Source of the DNA: Mycobacterium yunnanensis
Lineage (GTDB): Bacteria > Actinomycetota > Actinomycetes > Mycobacteriales > Mycobacteriaceae
Direction of reading: 5' to 3'
Length of the DNA: 64,000 nucleotides
Assembly: GCF_025823185.1 (NCBI RefSeq)
Contig: NZ_JACKVK010000005.1
Span: 124,001 to 188,000 of the forward strand
The position numbers were made by a program, and so were the translations under genes. Of this stretch, positions 50,053-58,919 are shown piece after piece; position 1 is the first letter of the stretch, and each line of letters starts with the position of its first letter. The notes under the pieces are model-generated. The model had not been told where the DNA came from, did no database searches, and saw only the letters and a program-made list of their open reading frames with translations.

Positions 50053-51339
50053 TCACGGCTCCTCGACGATGTCGCGCCGATAGCGTTGCGCGGCAAGCGC
50101 ATAACAGGCGATGGCCACCAGTTGCAGGGTCGGCACCAGGATGAGCAACGCCCGGCCGAGGGCCTGCGCGCCCAATTCGGGGGTGAGCGAATCGCTGATC
50201 ACGCCGGTCAGGAACGGCCCGACCGCACCCATCGTCGCGTTGAAGAACAAGAAGACGGCCGACGCCGTCGCCCGTTGCTCGGCCGGCACCAAACGCTGGA
50301 TCGCCGCGATCGACGGGGCCAGGTAGGAGGTCCCGATGACGTACGCCAGTGCCAGCAGCACGACGCACACCGTCTGGCTGTGCACGACGAACGCCAACAC
50401 CGAAGCGGGCAGCAGGGCCGCGATGAGGATTACCACTATCCGGGGCAGCCAGCGCGGGTCACGGGTGGCCAGCCGGTCGGCGATCCGTCCGACGACCAAC
50501 AACCCGATGACACCGAGCGCACCGGTGGCCAGGCCATACTCGACGCCGACCTCACCCAGCGACATGCCCCGCGTGCGCATCAGGAATGCGGGCGCAAAGG
50601 TGGTCAACGAATAACCGGCCGCCGACACCAGCGACGTGCCGGCCACCATGGCCAGAAAACTCGGTTTACGCAGCACGTTCCACCAATTCGCCGCGGCGAT
50701 GCGCTCGCGCGGCGGCGGGGCGGGCAGGCTCTGCCTGCTGCCCACCACCCACAACACCAGGGGGACGAGCAACACACTGATCCCGCCCATCACCACGAAT
50801 GCCGCCCGCCAACCCATGCTTTGGGCGAGCAGTCCGCCACCCAGAAGGCTGGCGGCACTGGCCAGGGGGATGGACATGGTGACGACCGCCAGTGGCGCCG
50901 AACGCTTCTCGGGGGCGAAGTTTCGCGCCACGTACGCGTGTGCCGCCGGTGTGCTGCCTGCCTCACCGATCGCCACGCCGACACGGGTCAGCGCGAGCTG
51001 CAGGCCGGATTGGACCGCGCCGCCCAGCATGGTCATCGCACCCCACAGCGTCAGGCAGCCGGCGATGACCGCACCGAACATGCCGCGGTCGGCGAACCGG
51101 GCGATCACGATGCCGAGGACGGCGTAGACGATGAGGAACCCGAACCCGTTGATGACTCCAATGGCGGTGTCGGACAACGCCAGATCTCGCTTGATGGGCT
51201 CGGCCAACACCCCCGGCAGGAAGCGGTCGACGTAGTTGAGGGTGCCGACGAGGGCGAGCACCACGACGGCGGCCCACGCACGCCTGGGCCCATGCGTGGC
51301 CAAGGGGCGTAGCGCAGCTTCATCCCGCGGTGACGGCAT
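50053..51339 (-). CDS. MFS transporter (spinster/sialate-type)
   Basis: A 428-residue, 12-helix major facilitator. ATG 51339 has GGAGGAGAA upstream. LVGTLNYVDRFLPGVLAEPI in helix 1 and VGVAIGEAGSTPAAHAYVAR in helix 4 are typical of spinster-like MFS proteins, and RFADRGMFGAVIAG carries the loop-2 motif in weakened form. Substrate unknown; the group moves lipids, drugs or organic acids. It is convergent with the Tat-lipoprotein hydrolase. Confidence 0.85.
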   Translation of the reverse strand: MPSPRDEAALRPLATHGPRRAWAAVVVLALVGTLNYVDRFLPGVLAEPIKRDLALSDTAIGVINGFGFLIVYAVLGIVIARFADRGMFGAVIAGCLTLWGAMTMLGGAVQSGLQLALTRVGVAIGEAGSTPAAHAYVARNFAPEKRSAPLAVVTMSIPLASAASLLGGGLLAQSMGWRAAFVVMGGISVLLVPLVLWVVGSRQSLPAPPPRERIAAANWWNVLRKPSFLAMVAGTSLVSAAGYSLTTFAPAFLMRTRGMSLGEVGVEYGLATGALGVIGLLVVGRIADRLATRDPRWLPRIVVILIAALLPASVLAFVVHSQTVCVVLLALAYVIGTSYLAPSIAAIQRLVPAEQRATASAVFLFFNATMGAVGPFLTGVISDSLTPELGAQALGRALLILVPTLQLVAIACYALAAQRYRRDIVEEP

Positions 51340-51385
51340 CGTTCTCCTCCGTGATTCGACGCCGAGCAGCCTTGCAGATGCCCCG

Positions 51386-52906
51386 CTAGTCGAGTGCGCC
51401 GAGGGCCAGAAGGGCGACGTCGTCGGACGGGTTCAGCTTTGGGACGAGGGTTCGGACGTCGGCGATCAATGAGCTGACGCCGACGTTCGCCCGCTCGGCG
51501 AGGAAGGCCGCCAAACTCGTCTCGTCGAAGGCGTCGGCGCCACGACGGGCCTCGACGATCCCGTCGGTGTAGAGCACGAGCGTCTGCCCCGGCCGCAGCC
51601 GCACCGAGCACGTCTGGAATTCCGCCTCGGCGAAGGCGCCGACGACCATCCCCGAACTTGGCCGCACCGGGTAGGCGGCCATCTCACCGGGGTCCAAGAG
51701 CAGAGCCGGAAGGTGACCGCCGGTCGCCACCGTCACCAGGAACCCACCGTCACCGTCCCGCTGCACCGAGCCGAGGAGAACCGTGCACAGCCGTCGGCCG
51801 TGGACTTCCCGCAACATCACCTCGTTGAGCTCGGCGAGCGCGGCCGCGAGGTCGCGGTGGTGCAGGGCGGCGGCTCGGAGCGTGTACCGAATCAAGGACG
51901 TGACGACCGCGGCCTCGACGCCATGGCCCTCGACGTCGCCGATGAAGAACGCCCACCGGTCGTCCGCCAGGGCGAAGACGTCGTAGAAGTCGCCGCCGAC
52001 CTGGCGAGTGGACGCCGGGTGGTAGTGCGCCGACACGGCCATCCCGTCGATGTGCGGCAGCATCGGCGGCAGGAGGGTCCGTTGCAGGACCGACGCGTAC
52101 TGGGCCACCTCGTCTCGGTCGTGCTCGGCGAAGTCGCGGTCACGTTCGGCGTCGTCGCGATCGCGGAGCGCGCGGTCACGGTCTCCCCACGCGTCGAGGC
52201 GTCCGAGCTCGGCCTCCCGACGGTCCGACCGCGCGTCGTCGCGATCGCGCCGCGCCTCGTCCCGCGCGGTCACCGCGCCGTCGAAGTCACGCCGAGCGTC
52301 CTGGCGGGCGTACTCCGCGGCGTCACCGCGACGTCGTTCGGCACGCAGCGCCTCTCGGCGCACCCGTCGCAGCTGCAGCTGCTCCATGACCACTGCCGCC
52401 ACCTCGTCGAGGCGGTCGAACTGGCCGGCGCCCGTCGTGCGCGCCGTGGTGTCCATGATCGCGACCGTGCCAAGCACGTTGCCCCGGGCATCCTGGATGG
52501 GCGCGCACGCGTAGAACCGGATGTCGTGCTTGCGCACGAACGGGTTGGCCTGGACCCGCGGATCGTCCACGACGGCGGAGTACTCCCGTGGGATCTCCCC
52601 GTCGACCACGGGGCCGCACAGCCCCTGGTCGCGGGGTACGTCGCCGGCAGCCGACAGACCGTACACACCGAGGAACCAGTTGCGTCGATCGTCGACCAGG
52701 GAGACCGTCGCCATCGACGTCCCGTGGATTCCCGCTGCCAAGGCCGCGATCCGCGTGAACACCCGAGAGTCGTCGGCGTCGGTCATCACGTACTGCTTGA
52801 CCGCTTCGAGGCGGGTGGCCTCCCCGTCGACGTCGGGTCCCTGTGAAATGGCGTCACATCCTGCGTGGTGTCGCACGACATCGTCAGTCGGTGCCGCGAA
52901 GGTCAC
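51386..52906 (-). CDS. GAF-domain SpoIIE/PP2C-type serine phosphatase with heptad-repeat linker
   Basis: A 506-residue cytosolic protein from a GTG. Residues ~30-175 are a GAF sensor (SMATVSLVDDRRNWFLGVYG, FYACAPIQDARGNVLGTVAI). Residues 185-270 are a charged helix containing eight perfect seven-residue repeats. Residues ~275-505 are the SpoIIE phosphatase with all metal Asp: QVGGDFYDVF, IGDVEGHGVEAA, VLYTDGIVEA and PSDDVALLAL. Such proteins relieve anti-anti-sigma phosphorylation in SigF/RsbU-type pathways. No STAS or anti-sigma gene is adjacent, so its partner is elsewhere. Confidence 0.9.
   Translation of the reverse strand: MTFAAPTDDVVRHHAGCDAISQGPDVDGEATRLEAVKQYVMTDADDSRVFTRIAALAAGIHGTSMATVSLVDDRRNWFLGVYGLSAAGDVPRDQGLCGPVVDGEIPREYSAVVDDPRVQANPFVRKHDIRFYACAPIQDARGNVLGTVAIMDTTARTTGAGQFDRLDEVAAVVMEQLQLRRVRREALRAERRRGDAAEYARQDARRDFDGAVTARDEARRDRDDARSDRREAELGRLDAWGDRDRALRDRDDAERDRDFAEHDRDEVAQYASVLQRTLLPPMLPHIDGMAVSAHYHPASTRQVGGDFYDVFALADDRWAFFIGDVEGHGVEAAVVTSLIRYTLRAAALHHRDLAAALAELNEVMLREVHGRRLCTVLLGSVQRDGDGGFLVTVATGGHLPALLLDPGEMAAYPVRPSSGMVVGAFAEAEFQTCSVRLRPGQTLVLYTDGIVEARRGADAFDETSLAAFLAERANVGVSSLIADVRTLVPKLNPSDDVALLALGALD
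52097..52264 (-). repeat. Eight tandem RD-rich heptads in GAF-SpoIIE linker
   Basis: Residues 215-270 divide exactly into RDEARRD, RDDARSD, RREAELG, RLDAWGD, RDRALRD, RDDAERD, RDFAEHD and RDEVAQY. Arg opens every unit, Ala (once Val) is fourth and Asp usually seventh. This is a rigid charged helix or a coiled coil with one small residue per turn pair, joining sensor and phosphatase. Confidence 0.9.
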
Positions 52907-52963
52907 TCGATGATTCCATCAGCGCGCATGATCACGCAACGCCGCATGCTCGGGCCCGGGACC

Positions 52964-53974
52964 TCAGGTAAGACCGTCGGCGTCGTCGGTGAACCGGACC
53001 GGTTCCGATCGCGCCCGGTTGACGACCGACCGGAAGACGTCGGGGCGCGTGTAGTGCCCGGTCGGGTCGAAGTTGAGGCGTTCCGCCGAGACGCGGTCCA
53101 GGTCGAGATCGGCCACGATCACGCCCTCCACGCCGACGACCGGCGGGATGAGCCATTTCCCGTCGGGCCCGGCGATGGCACTGCCGCCGTCGAAGACCAC
53201 TGCATCGCAGGCCTCTCGAAGCTGTTTCGCCAACGGAAAGTCAGCTGGTATGGAGTCGGCGGTGATCAGTCCGGACGCGGCGACGCTGAAGACCCGACCC
53301 TCGGCGGCGACGAACCTGGTGACGTCACCGGTCAACGCGCTCGACCCCGGCCACGCGGCGACGTGAACGGTCTCGCCCTGCGCGTATAGAGCGGTGCGTG
53401 CCTGGGGCATCCAATTCTCCCAGCAGTTCAGCGCGCCAACGTCGGCATTGCCGACGTGGTGGACGAGCAGGCCGGCACCGTCTCCCTGCCCCCACACCAG
53501 ACGCTCGTCGTAGGTGGGCACCAACTTGCGGTGGTGCCCCACCAGTCCGCGCCGCGGGTCGATGGTCAGGAGCGTGCACCATGCGGTACCGCGGCCGGCA
53601 CCGCGTCCCCGTTCGGTGACGCCGACGACGAGGGTGACCCCGAGATCGGCGGCCGCGGTCTCCATCTCCCGTCGTTCCGGGCCGTCGACTTCGACGGCGG
53701 AATCCAAATAGTACGCGTAGCAGTTCTTTTGGTCTGGATGGTCGAACAGCGCCCCGTGGGTGCGCGACGGCCAGAAGGGATATCCGGACAGGTAGGTCTC
53801 CGGGTACGCGACGAGCGTGGCGCCGGCAGCCGCCGCAACGCGGGCGGCGTCCAGGATGCGGGTCAGGCGTGCCGCGGGTTGGAGCCACGGGCCACCCAAC
53901 TGAGCCGCGGCCACCGTGATCGAATTCGGCCCCGGCGCCGCCTCGCGATGCTCCGCGATCACCGTCAACGTCAT
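52964..53974 (-). CDS. Nitrilase (aliphatic nitrilase/cyanide-degrading branch)
   Basis: A 336-residue carbon-nitrogen hydrolase with the catalytic triad Glu59 (VAYPETYLSGYP), Lys150 (HHRKLVPTYDERLVW) and Cys184 (GALNCWENWMPQ). CWENW after the nucleophile and DPTGHYTRPDVF near the C-terminus mark true nitrilases, which turn R-CN into acid plus ammonia, rather than amidases. It lies 38 nt downstream of the glutamine-synthetase-like gene on the same strand, so the released acid or ammonia may feed that ligase. Probably a helical filament in the cytosol, as in the family. Confidence 0.9.
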   Translation of the reverse strand: MTLTVIAEHREAAPGPNSITVAAAQLGGPWLQPAARLTRILDAARVAAAAGATLVAYPETYLSGYPFWPSRTHGALFDHPDQKNCYAYYLDSAVEVDGPERREMETAAADLGVTLVVGVTERGRGAGRGTAWCTLLTIDPRRGLVGHHRKLVPTYDERLVWGQGDGAGLLVHHVGNADVGALNCWENWMPQARTALYAQGETVHVAAWPGSSALTGDVTRFVAAEGRVFSVAASGLITADSIPADFPLAKQLREACDAVVFDGGSAIAGPDGKWLIPPVVGVEGVIVADLDLDRVSAERLNFDPTGHYTRPDVFRSVVNRARSEPVRFTDDADGLT

Positions 53975-54012
53975 GAGTCCTGCCTTCGGATCGAGTTGAG
54001 CGCGAATGGAAC

Positions 54013-55446
54013 TCAGTAGACTTCGAAGTACTCCCGTTGCTCCCAGTCGGTGACGTGCGCGTTGAAGCGTGACACCTCCTTCTGCTTGACGGTGGTGAGG
54101 TAGTTGACGAAGGCGTCACCGAGTTCCCGTCGCATGACCTCACTGTTCGCGAAGTGGCCGAGGGCCTCCTCGAGCGTGCCCGGTATCAGCGGTACGTCGG
54201 CGGTGTACGCCTCGTCGGCCGAGGGGCCCGGGTCGAGCTTGCGGGCGATGCCGTCGCGACCGCTGATCAATTGCGAGGCCATGTACAGGTATGGGTTGGC
54301 CGCAGGCTCGCCGATTCGGTTCTCGAGGTGCGTCGAGCCGTCGCCGCGGGCACCCGACACCCGAATCATGGCGCCACGATTCTCCTCAGCCCACGCGATC
54401 CGATCGGGTGCAAAGGAATTGGCGATGTAGCGCTTGTAGCCGTTGACGGTGGGCGTGGTGAGCACCGAGCTGGCCTTCGCATGCTCGAGCAAGCCGGCCA
54501 TGTAGTGCATGGCGGTGTCGGAGAGCAGCGTGCCGTCGGTGCCGGGAAAGACGTTCGCCGCGCCCGCGTCACCGAGGGACTGATGCAGGTGCCATCCGCT
54601 GGAGACGATGTTGGGCAAGGCCGGACGCGACATGAACGTGGCGTGATACCCGCGTCGCCGACAGATCTGCTTGATGGCGCTACGGATCAAGAGCACGTTG
54701 TCGGCGGTTCGAATGCCGCCGAGCGGGTCGAAGGACATCTCCACCTGACCCGGTCCCCATTCGTCCTCCACGGTGGCCAAAGGCATTCCCAGCGCGACGA
54801 TTTCGTCACGCAGCACCGACAGGATGGCGTCTGCCTCGTCGCCGCGATTCTCCGTCAGGTACTGATACCCGTGGGACAACGCCGTCACCTCTGGCGCGGC
54901 CGGGGGCCAGCCGGAATCGGCGAAGCTGAGCTTCGGGTCGACCAGACGGGTGATGTAGAACTCGAGTTCGGCGCCGGTCGTGAAGCTGAACCCCTCCGAC
55001 TCCAGCTTCGCCAACTGCGTCGAGAGCACCCCGCGGGTGTCGAACGGGACTCGCTCGCCGTTGCGGTAGTACATCTCGGAGAGCACCCAGCCGGTTCTGT
55101 CGGCCCACGGCAGTACGCGGAAGGTCGTCGGATCCGGGACGAGCACCGCATCGGGCAGCCCGGTCAACCTGTCGTCGCCGAAGCCCTGCGCCTCGAACGG
55201 CGGCACGGCCGGGTTGTTGGTGGTGTCGAAGATGAGCGTCGCCGTCTGAAAGTCCTTGCCCTCCTTCAGCGCCGATCGGAACGCGTCGACCTCGAGGGTC
55301 TTGCCCCGCAAGATGCCGTGCTGATCCCCCCAGCTGACGCGCACCTGCCGAAGGTCGAGTTCCTCGAGACGCGACAGCAACTTGGCCCCCGCCTCCTGCT
55401 GTTCGTCTGACCACAAACCGTTCGCCGCGATGAATCCCGAGCCCAT
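54013..55446 (-). CDS. Glutamine-synthetase-like ligase (gamma-glutamyl-amine synthetase type)
   Basis: A 477-residue protein with GS blocks: VRVSWGDQHGILRGKTLEV, TTGAELEFYITR (metal Glu), EDEWGPGQVEMSF, SSGWHLHQSL, SARGDGSTHLENRIGEPAAN and the end DWEQREYFEVY. It lacks the adenylylation loop and resembles the PuuA/GlnA3-GlnA4 group that joins glutamate to polyamines, ethanolamine or similar amines. ATG 55446 lies downstream of a 19-bp palindrome. It is upstream of nitrilase and downstream of a FadR-type regulator in one direction. Confidence 0.87.
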   Translation of the reverse strand: MGSGFIAANGLWSDEQQEAGAKLLSRLEELDLRQVRVSWGDQHGILRGKTLEVDAFRSALKEGKDFQTATLIFDTTNNPAVPPFEAQGFGDDRLTGLPDAVLVPDPTTFRVLPWADRTGWVLSEMYYRNGERVPFDTRGVLSTQLAKLESEGFSFTTGAELEFYITRLVDPKLSFADSGWPPAAPEVTALSHGYQYLTENRGDEADAILSVLRDEIVALGMPLATVEDEWGPGQVEMSFDPLGGIRTADNVLLIRSAIKQICRRRGYHATFMSRPALPNIVSSGWHLHQSLGDAGAANVFPGTDGTLLSDTAMHYMAGLLEHAKASSVLTTPTVNGYKRYIANSFAPDRIAWAEENRGAMIRVSGARGDGSTHLENRIGEPAANPYLYMASQLISGRDGIARKLDPGPSADEAYTADVPLIPGTLEEALGHFANSEVMRRELGDAFVNYLTTVKQKEVSRFNAHVTDWEQREYFEVY

Positions 55447-55467
55447 GAGCCGCCTCTTCCGAGTGTG

Positions 55468-55486
55468 CAGGTGATCAGATCACCTG
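55468..55486. promoter_or_regulatory. GntR-type operator before ligase-nitrilase operon
   Basis: CAGGTGATCAGATCACCTG is a perfect 8+3+8 palindrome, 22 nt upstream of the ligase start. The spacing is right for repressor binding near a promoter. The FadR-family gene just upstream is the probable binder. Confidence 0.72.
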
Positions 55487-55541
55487 AAATGTAGCAGCGG
55501 CGCGTTCCGACGGCATCTCGTGCGGCGGCACGCCGCCGCAA

Positions 55542-56249
55542 TCAGCGCCTGACGAGGCGATCGGTGGTGCCGACGAGGTGCGCGAGCATCCTGTCGGCCG
55601 CCATGACACCGTCACGCGCGCGGATGGCGTCGACGATGCCGTGGTGATCGGCGAGCGACTGCTCGGGCTGCCCGGGCCGGGTCAGCGACGTCTCCGACGT
55701 CCGGTCGAGTGCGGACTTCAACCCCTTCAACAACCGGAGCAGCAACGGGTTGTGCGCGGCGGCCGCCACCCCAAGGTGAAACCGGCGGTCGCCGTCCAAT
55801 CCGGCCTGCCCCGAATCGATTTCAGCCTTCATCTGCTTGAGTGCCGCATCCAGTTCGCGCAGATCCGCCTTCGTCGCATGCACCGCTGCCAGCCGCGCGC
55901 ACTGCGTCTCCAGGGCCTGGCGCGTCTCCCAGATGTAAGGGTGGTCGACGTGGGTCTCCACGAGTTCGGCCGCCAGCGACGCGATGATGTTCTCGGGCCG
56001 CTCCAAGAGATAGATGCCGTCCCCGTGGCGGACCTCGACGATGCCTTGCGCACGCAGAGCGGTGATCGCCTCTCGAACCGACGAGCGACCCACCTGCAAC
56101 TCCGTCGCCAGATCGCGGACGTTGGACAGCTTGTCGCCGGGTTGCATTCCGCTGGTGTCGATGAATTCGCGTAGCCGCTCGGCGACCTGCTCGTAGAGTG
56201 GCCGCCGGTCCACCTGGCCCATCTGGCCCGTCATCGCGTCCCCCGTCAC
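55542..56249 (-). CDS. FadR-subfamily GntR regulator
   Basis: A 235-residue protein. The winged helix is PLYEQVAERLREFIDTSGMQ, then ATELQVGRSSVREAITALRA. The C-terminal FCD domain carries the metal/ligand residues in RRFHLGVAAAAHNPLL and SLADHHGIVDAIRARDG. It lies upstream of the ligase and nitrilase genes in the same direction and likely represses them and itself, with palindromes before each. FCD regulators usually bind organic acids. Confidence 0.9.
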   Translation of the reverse strand: MTGDAMTGQMGQVDRRPLYEQVAERLREFIDTSGMQPGDKLSNVRDLATELQVGRSSVREAITALRAQGIVEVRHGDGIYLLERPENIIASLAAELVETHVDHPYIWETRQALETQCARLAAVHATKADLRELDAALKQMKAEIDSGQAGLDGDRRFHLGVAAAAHNPLLLRLLKGLKSALDRTSETSLTRPGQPEQSLADHHGIVDAIRARDGVMAADRMLAHLVGTTDRLVRR

Positions 56250-56263
56250 CTGCTGATCTGGTC

Positions 56264-56281
56264 GTCAGACCTCAGTCTGAC
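56264..56281. promoter_or_regulatory. Palindrome upstream of the FadR-type gene
   Basis: GTCAGACCTCAGTCTGAC is a perfect 7+4+7 palindrome, 15 nt before the gntR start. GGTC-GTCA-GACC overlaps it. It could be an autoregulatory site or part of the end of the permease gene's transcript control. Its arms differ from the site at 55468. Confidence 0.55.
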
Positions 56282-56320
56282 AGACGAGCCGTACCCTGGT
56301 CGGCCGCCAACGGCCCGCCC

Positions 56321-57751
56321 TCAGAGCCCGATCAGCCCCTCGAGCCATCCGCGGGCGAAGTAGACGACGAAGCCTACGGTCACGACCCACAGCAGGGGGC
56401 TGATCTCGCGGACCTTGCCGGTCGCGGACCGCGTCACCACCCATGCGATGAATCCGATCCCGATGCCGTTGGCGATCGAGTAGGTGAACGGCATTGCGGC
56501 CACGGTGAGTACGACGGGCATGGCGACCGAGAACTCGGACACGTCGATGTGCCGCAGCTGCGACACCATCATCACGCCGACGACGACGAGCGCCGCGGCG
56601 GCCACCTCCGTCGGCACGATCGACGCCAGCGGCGAGATGAACATCGCGGCCAGGAACAACACGCCGGTGACGACGTTCGCCAAGCCGGTCCGCGCTCCCT
56701 CCTCGACGCCCGCGCCGGATTCGATGAAGACGGTGTTGGAGGACGCCGACGTCGCGCCGCCGACCGCCGCACCTGCACCCTCGACGATCAGCGAGGCCTT
56801 CACGCGCGGAAAGTTCCCCTTCTCGTCGGACAGTCCGGCCTCGCGGGACAGGCCGGTCAGGGTGCCCATGGCGTCGAAGAAGTTCGCGAAGACGAGGGTG
56901 AACACCAGCATCACCGCGGCCAGGACACCGATGCGGCCGAAACTGTCGAGGCTGAACGCGCCGACGAGGGACAGGTCCGGCAACGCGAACGGCGACCCGG
57001 ACAGCGTCGGTACCGACAGGCTCCAGCCGCCCGGCTGGTCGACTGACGAGCCCAGGTGCCAGATGGCCTCGACGACGACGGCGACCAGCGTGCCCGTGAC
57101 GAGACCGATCAGGATGCCGCCGCGCACCCGCCGGACCACCAGCACCCCGGTCAGCAGCAGCGTGAACACGAAGACCAAGACGGGCACGGTGCTGATCGAC
57201 CCGATGCCGCCCTTGCCCAGCCCGACGGGTGGCGACGGCACGCCGGTGGCGCCGACGAAGCCGGCGTCGACCAGACCGATGAAGAGGATGAACAATCCGA
57301 TGCCCGCGGTGATTGCGAGCTTGAGTTCCATGGGCACGGCGTCGAACACCATCCTGCGAAGGCCCGTCGCGGCCAGGATCACGATGATGAGGCCGTTGAT
57401 CACGACCAGACCCATCGCCTCGGGCCAGGTGACCGAGCCGACCACCGTGGTGGCGAGGAACGAGTTGATGCCGAGGCCGGCCGCGAAGGCGAACGGCAAC
57501 CGCGCGATCACGCCGAAGAGGATCGTCATGACGCCCGCTGCCAGCGACGTCGTGGCCGACACCTGAGCGAAGTCAAGCCGGTTACCGGCCACGTCCGGTG
57601 CACTGGACAGGATGATCGGGTTCAGCACGATGATGTACGCCATCGCGATGAACGTGACCACGCCACCGCGGATCTCGGTGCCGACCGTCGACTGCCGCGC
57701 GGTGATCTCGAAGAAGCGGTCCAGACGGCTGGTGGGTTCGTTGTCCTTCAC
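56321..57751 (-). CDS. NCS2-family permease (AzgA/PbuG-type)
   Basis: A 476-residue, ~13-helix transporter; GTG 57751 with AAGGT upstream, giving VKDNEPTSRLDRFFEITARQ. Family signatures are FIAMAYIIVLNPIILSSAPD, GINSFLATTVVGS, FANFFDAMGTLTGLS and EGAGAAVGGATSASSNTVFI, typical of adenine/guanine/hypoxanthine transporters driven by protons. It is upstream of the FadR-type gene in the same direction by 71 nt. A link of purine import with the nitrilase-ligase genes is not obvious. Confidence 0.9.
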   Translation of the reverse strand: MKDNEPTSRLDRFFEITARQSTVGTEIRGGVVTFIAMAYIIVLNPIILSSAPDVAGNRLDFAQVSATTSLAAGVMTILFGVIARLPFAFAAGLGINSFLATTVVGSVTWPEAMGLVVINGLIIVILAATGLRRMVFDAVPMELKLAITAGIGLFILFIGLVDAGFVGATGVPSPPVGLGKGGIGSISTVPVLVFVFTLLLTGVLVVRRVRGGILIGLVTGTLVAVVVEAIWHLGSSVDQPGGWSLSVPTLSGSPFALPDLSLVGAFSLDSFGRIGVLAAVMLVFTLVFANFFDAMGTLTGLSREAGLSDEKGNFPRVKASLIVEGAGAAVGGATSASSNTVFIESGAGVEEGARTGLANVVTGVLFLAAMFISPLASIVPTEVAAAALVVVGVMMVSQLRHIDVSEFSVAMPVVLTVAAMPFTYSIANGIGIGFIAWVVTRSATGKVREISPLLWVVTVGFVVYFARGWLEGLIGL

Positions 57752-57869
57752 GCCGATGACCTTAGTGACGCCCAGATTTCGACCCCGGCGGGGAGCCGAC
57801 CTCGTGATCCGCGGCGACGCCACGAGTACGGTCTCACTAGTAGTCGACGGTCGACATCACCGGAGGATC

Positions 57870-58133
57870 ATGGCGCCCCACCCGCCCGACTCGCCGTCGC
57901 CGCCCTTCGGTCTGGGGTGGGACGGCGAGCCCTACACGCATCCACCGGGTCCCCCGCCGCCGACGCGTGGCCTCACCTTCACCCCGAAGGTGCTGGTGGT
58001 CATCGTCGTGTTGGTCGCCGTTCTGGTGGCAGGAATCGTGGCGTTCGCCGTCGTGACGGGCGCGCTCGACCCTGGCGGCGACGCTACGACTGTTCCGTCG
58101 TCGACTCTCCATAGGCCCACGACCTCGTCCTGA
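57870..58133 (+). CDS. Small proline-rich single-pass membrane protein
   Basis: An 87-residue protein. ATG 57870 follows GGAGG closely. A Pro/Gly-rich cytosolic N-terminus (PHPPDSPSPPFG, PPGPPPPTRG) is followed by one membrane helix (VLVVIVVLVAVLVAGIVAFA) and a short Ser/Thr tail. Such small proteins are common in mycobacteria, with no assigned role. The 3' end overlaps the convergent PPOX gene by 50 nt. Confidence 0.65.
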   Translation: MAPHPPDSPSPPFGLGWDGEPYTHPPGPPPPTRGLTFTPKVLVVIVVLVAVLVAGIVAFAVVTGALDPGGDATTVPSSTLHRPTTSS

Positions 58134-58524
58134 CGGGGGTCACGCGGATGTAGGCGGCGCCCGGTCGGGGTGCAGTCGGCCATTCGGCTTCTGGCACGCC
58201 GCGGGCGCGCGCCCCCTCCCTCGCGAGCTGAAGCGCTTCGTCCGACTCGCGGACGACGCGGGCGTGACCTTGCAGCATCACGCCCCGGATGTCGGCCATG
58301 GTGGAGCCGTCCTCGAGCAAGACGCTCACATTCGGATTGCGCTCGACGTTGGAGATCTTGTGCGTCTCGTCCCGTACTCCCATGACGACGTCGCGGCCGA
58401 GGCGAAAGTACCCGAGCGGGACGGAGTGCGGGAATCCGTCGTCGTCGATGGTGGTCAGTATCGCCCAGCCGGGGCGGCTGTCGAGATACGCCTCGATTTC
58501 TTCGTCACTGAGCTTGCGGGGCAT
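58084..58524 (-). CDS. PPOX-class F420-dependent oxidoreductase-like protein
   Basis: A 146-residue split-barrel flavin/deazaflavin protein: AYLDSRPGWAILTTIDDDGF, PHSVPLGYFRLGRDVVMGV, KISNVERNPNVSVLLEDG and GHARVVRE are the pyridoxamine-oxidase-like pattern. In mycobacteria this short PPOX type usually binds F420 and reduces small electrophiles or biliverdin-like compounds. It overlaps the proline-rich membrane protein gene tail-to-tail. Confidence 0.85.
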   Translation of the reverse strand: MPRKLSDEEIEAYLDSRPGWAILTTIDDDGFPHSVPLGYFRLGRDVVMGVRDETHKISNVERNPNVSVLLEDGSTMADIRGVMLQGHARVVRESDEALQLAREGARARGVPEAEWPTAPRPGAAYIRVTPVRTRSWAYGESTTEQS

Positions 58525-58577
58525 GGAGAAAGGCTAGGGCTTGACTCTCCCCTTGGGGGAAGTTCGAGGGTGGTGTC

Positions 58578-58919
58578 ATGACTACGACATGGGATGAACT
58601 CCCCGACACCGTCACCACGTTCATGACCGCACTCGACGCCCGTGAGGTCGACCGGGTGCTGGCCACACTGACCCCTGATGCGGTCGTGACCGACGAAGGC
58701 CACGACTACACCAGCGCCGAGCAGATCGGGACCTGGGTGGCCACCGCGGCCAGCGAGTACACCTACACGACCACCGTCACCGGCGCGAGCGTCACCGCCA
58801 CCGGCGTGGTCGTCGGACAGCACCTGGAGGGCGACTTCCCCGGCGGGGTGGCCGACCTGCACTACCGCTTCACCCTCGCCGACGGCGGGTCGATCAGCCA
58901 GGTGGTGATCGAACCATGA
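58578..58919 (+). CDS. NTF2/SnoaL-like small protein
   Basis: A 113-residue protein with the NTF2-like cone layout: FMTALDAREVDRVLATLTPD, AVVTDEGHDYTSAEQI, then antiparallel strands ending LHYRFTLADGGSISQVVIEP. It could be an isomerase, a hydratase or a ligand binder. Its stop overlaps the SDR start by 4 nt (ATGA), so the two form a coupled pair; TACCGCTTC-type strand residues line a pocket that may hold the SDR's substrate. Confidence 0.78.
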   Translation: MTTTWDELPDTVTTFMTALDAREVDRVLATLTPDAVVTDEGHDYTSAEQIGTWVATAASEYTYTTTVTGASVTATGVVVGQHLEGDFPGGVADLHYRFTLADGGSISQVVIEP

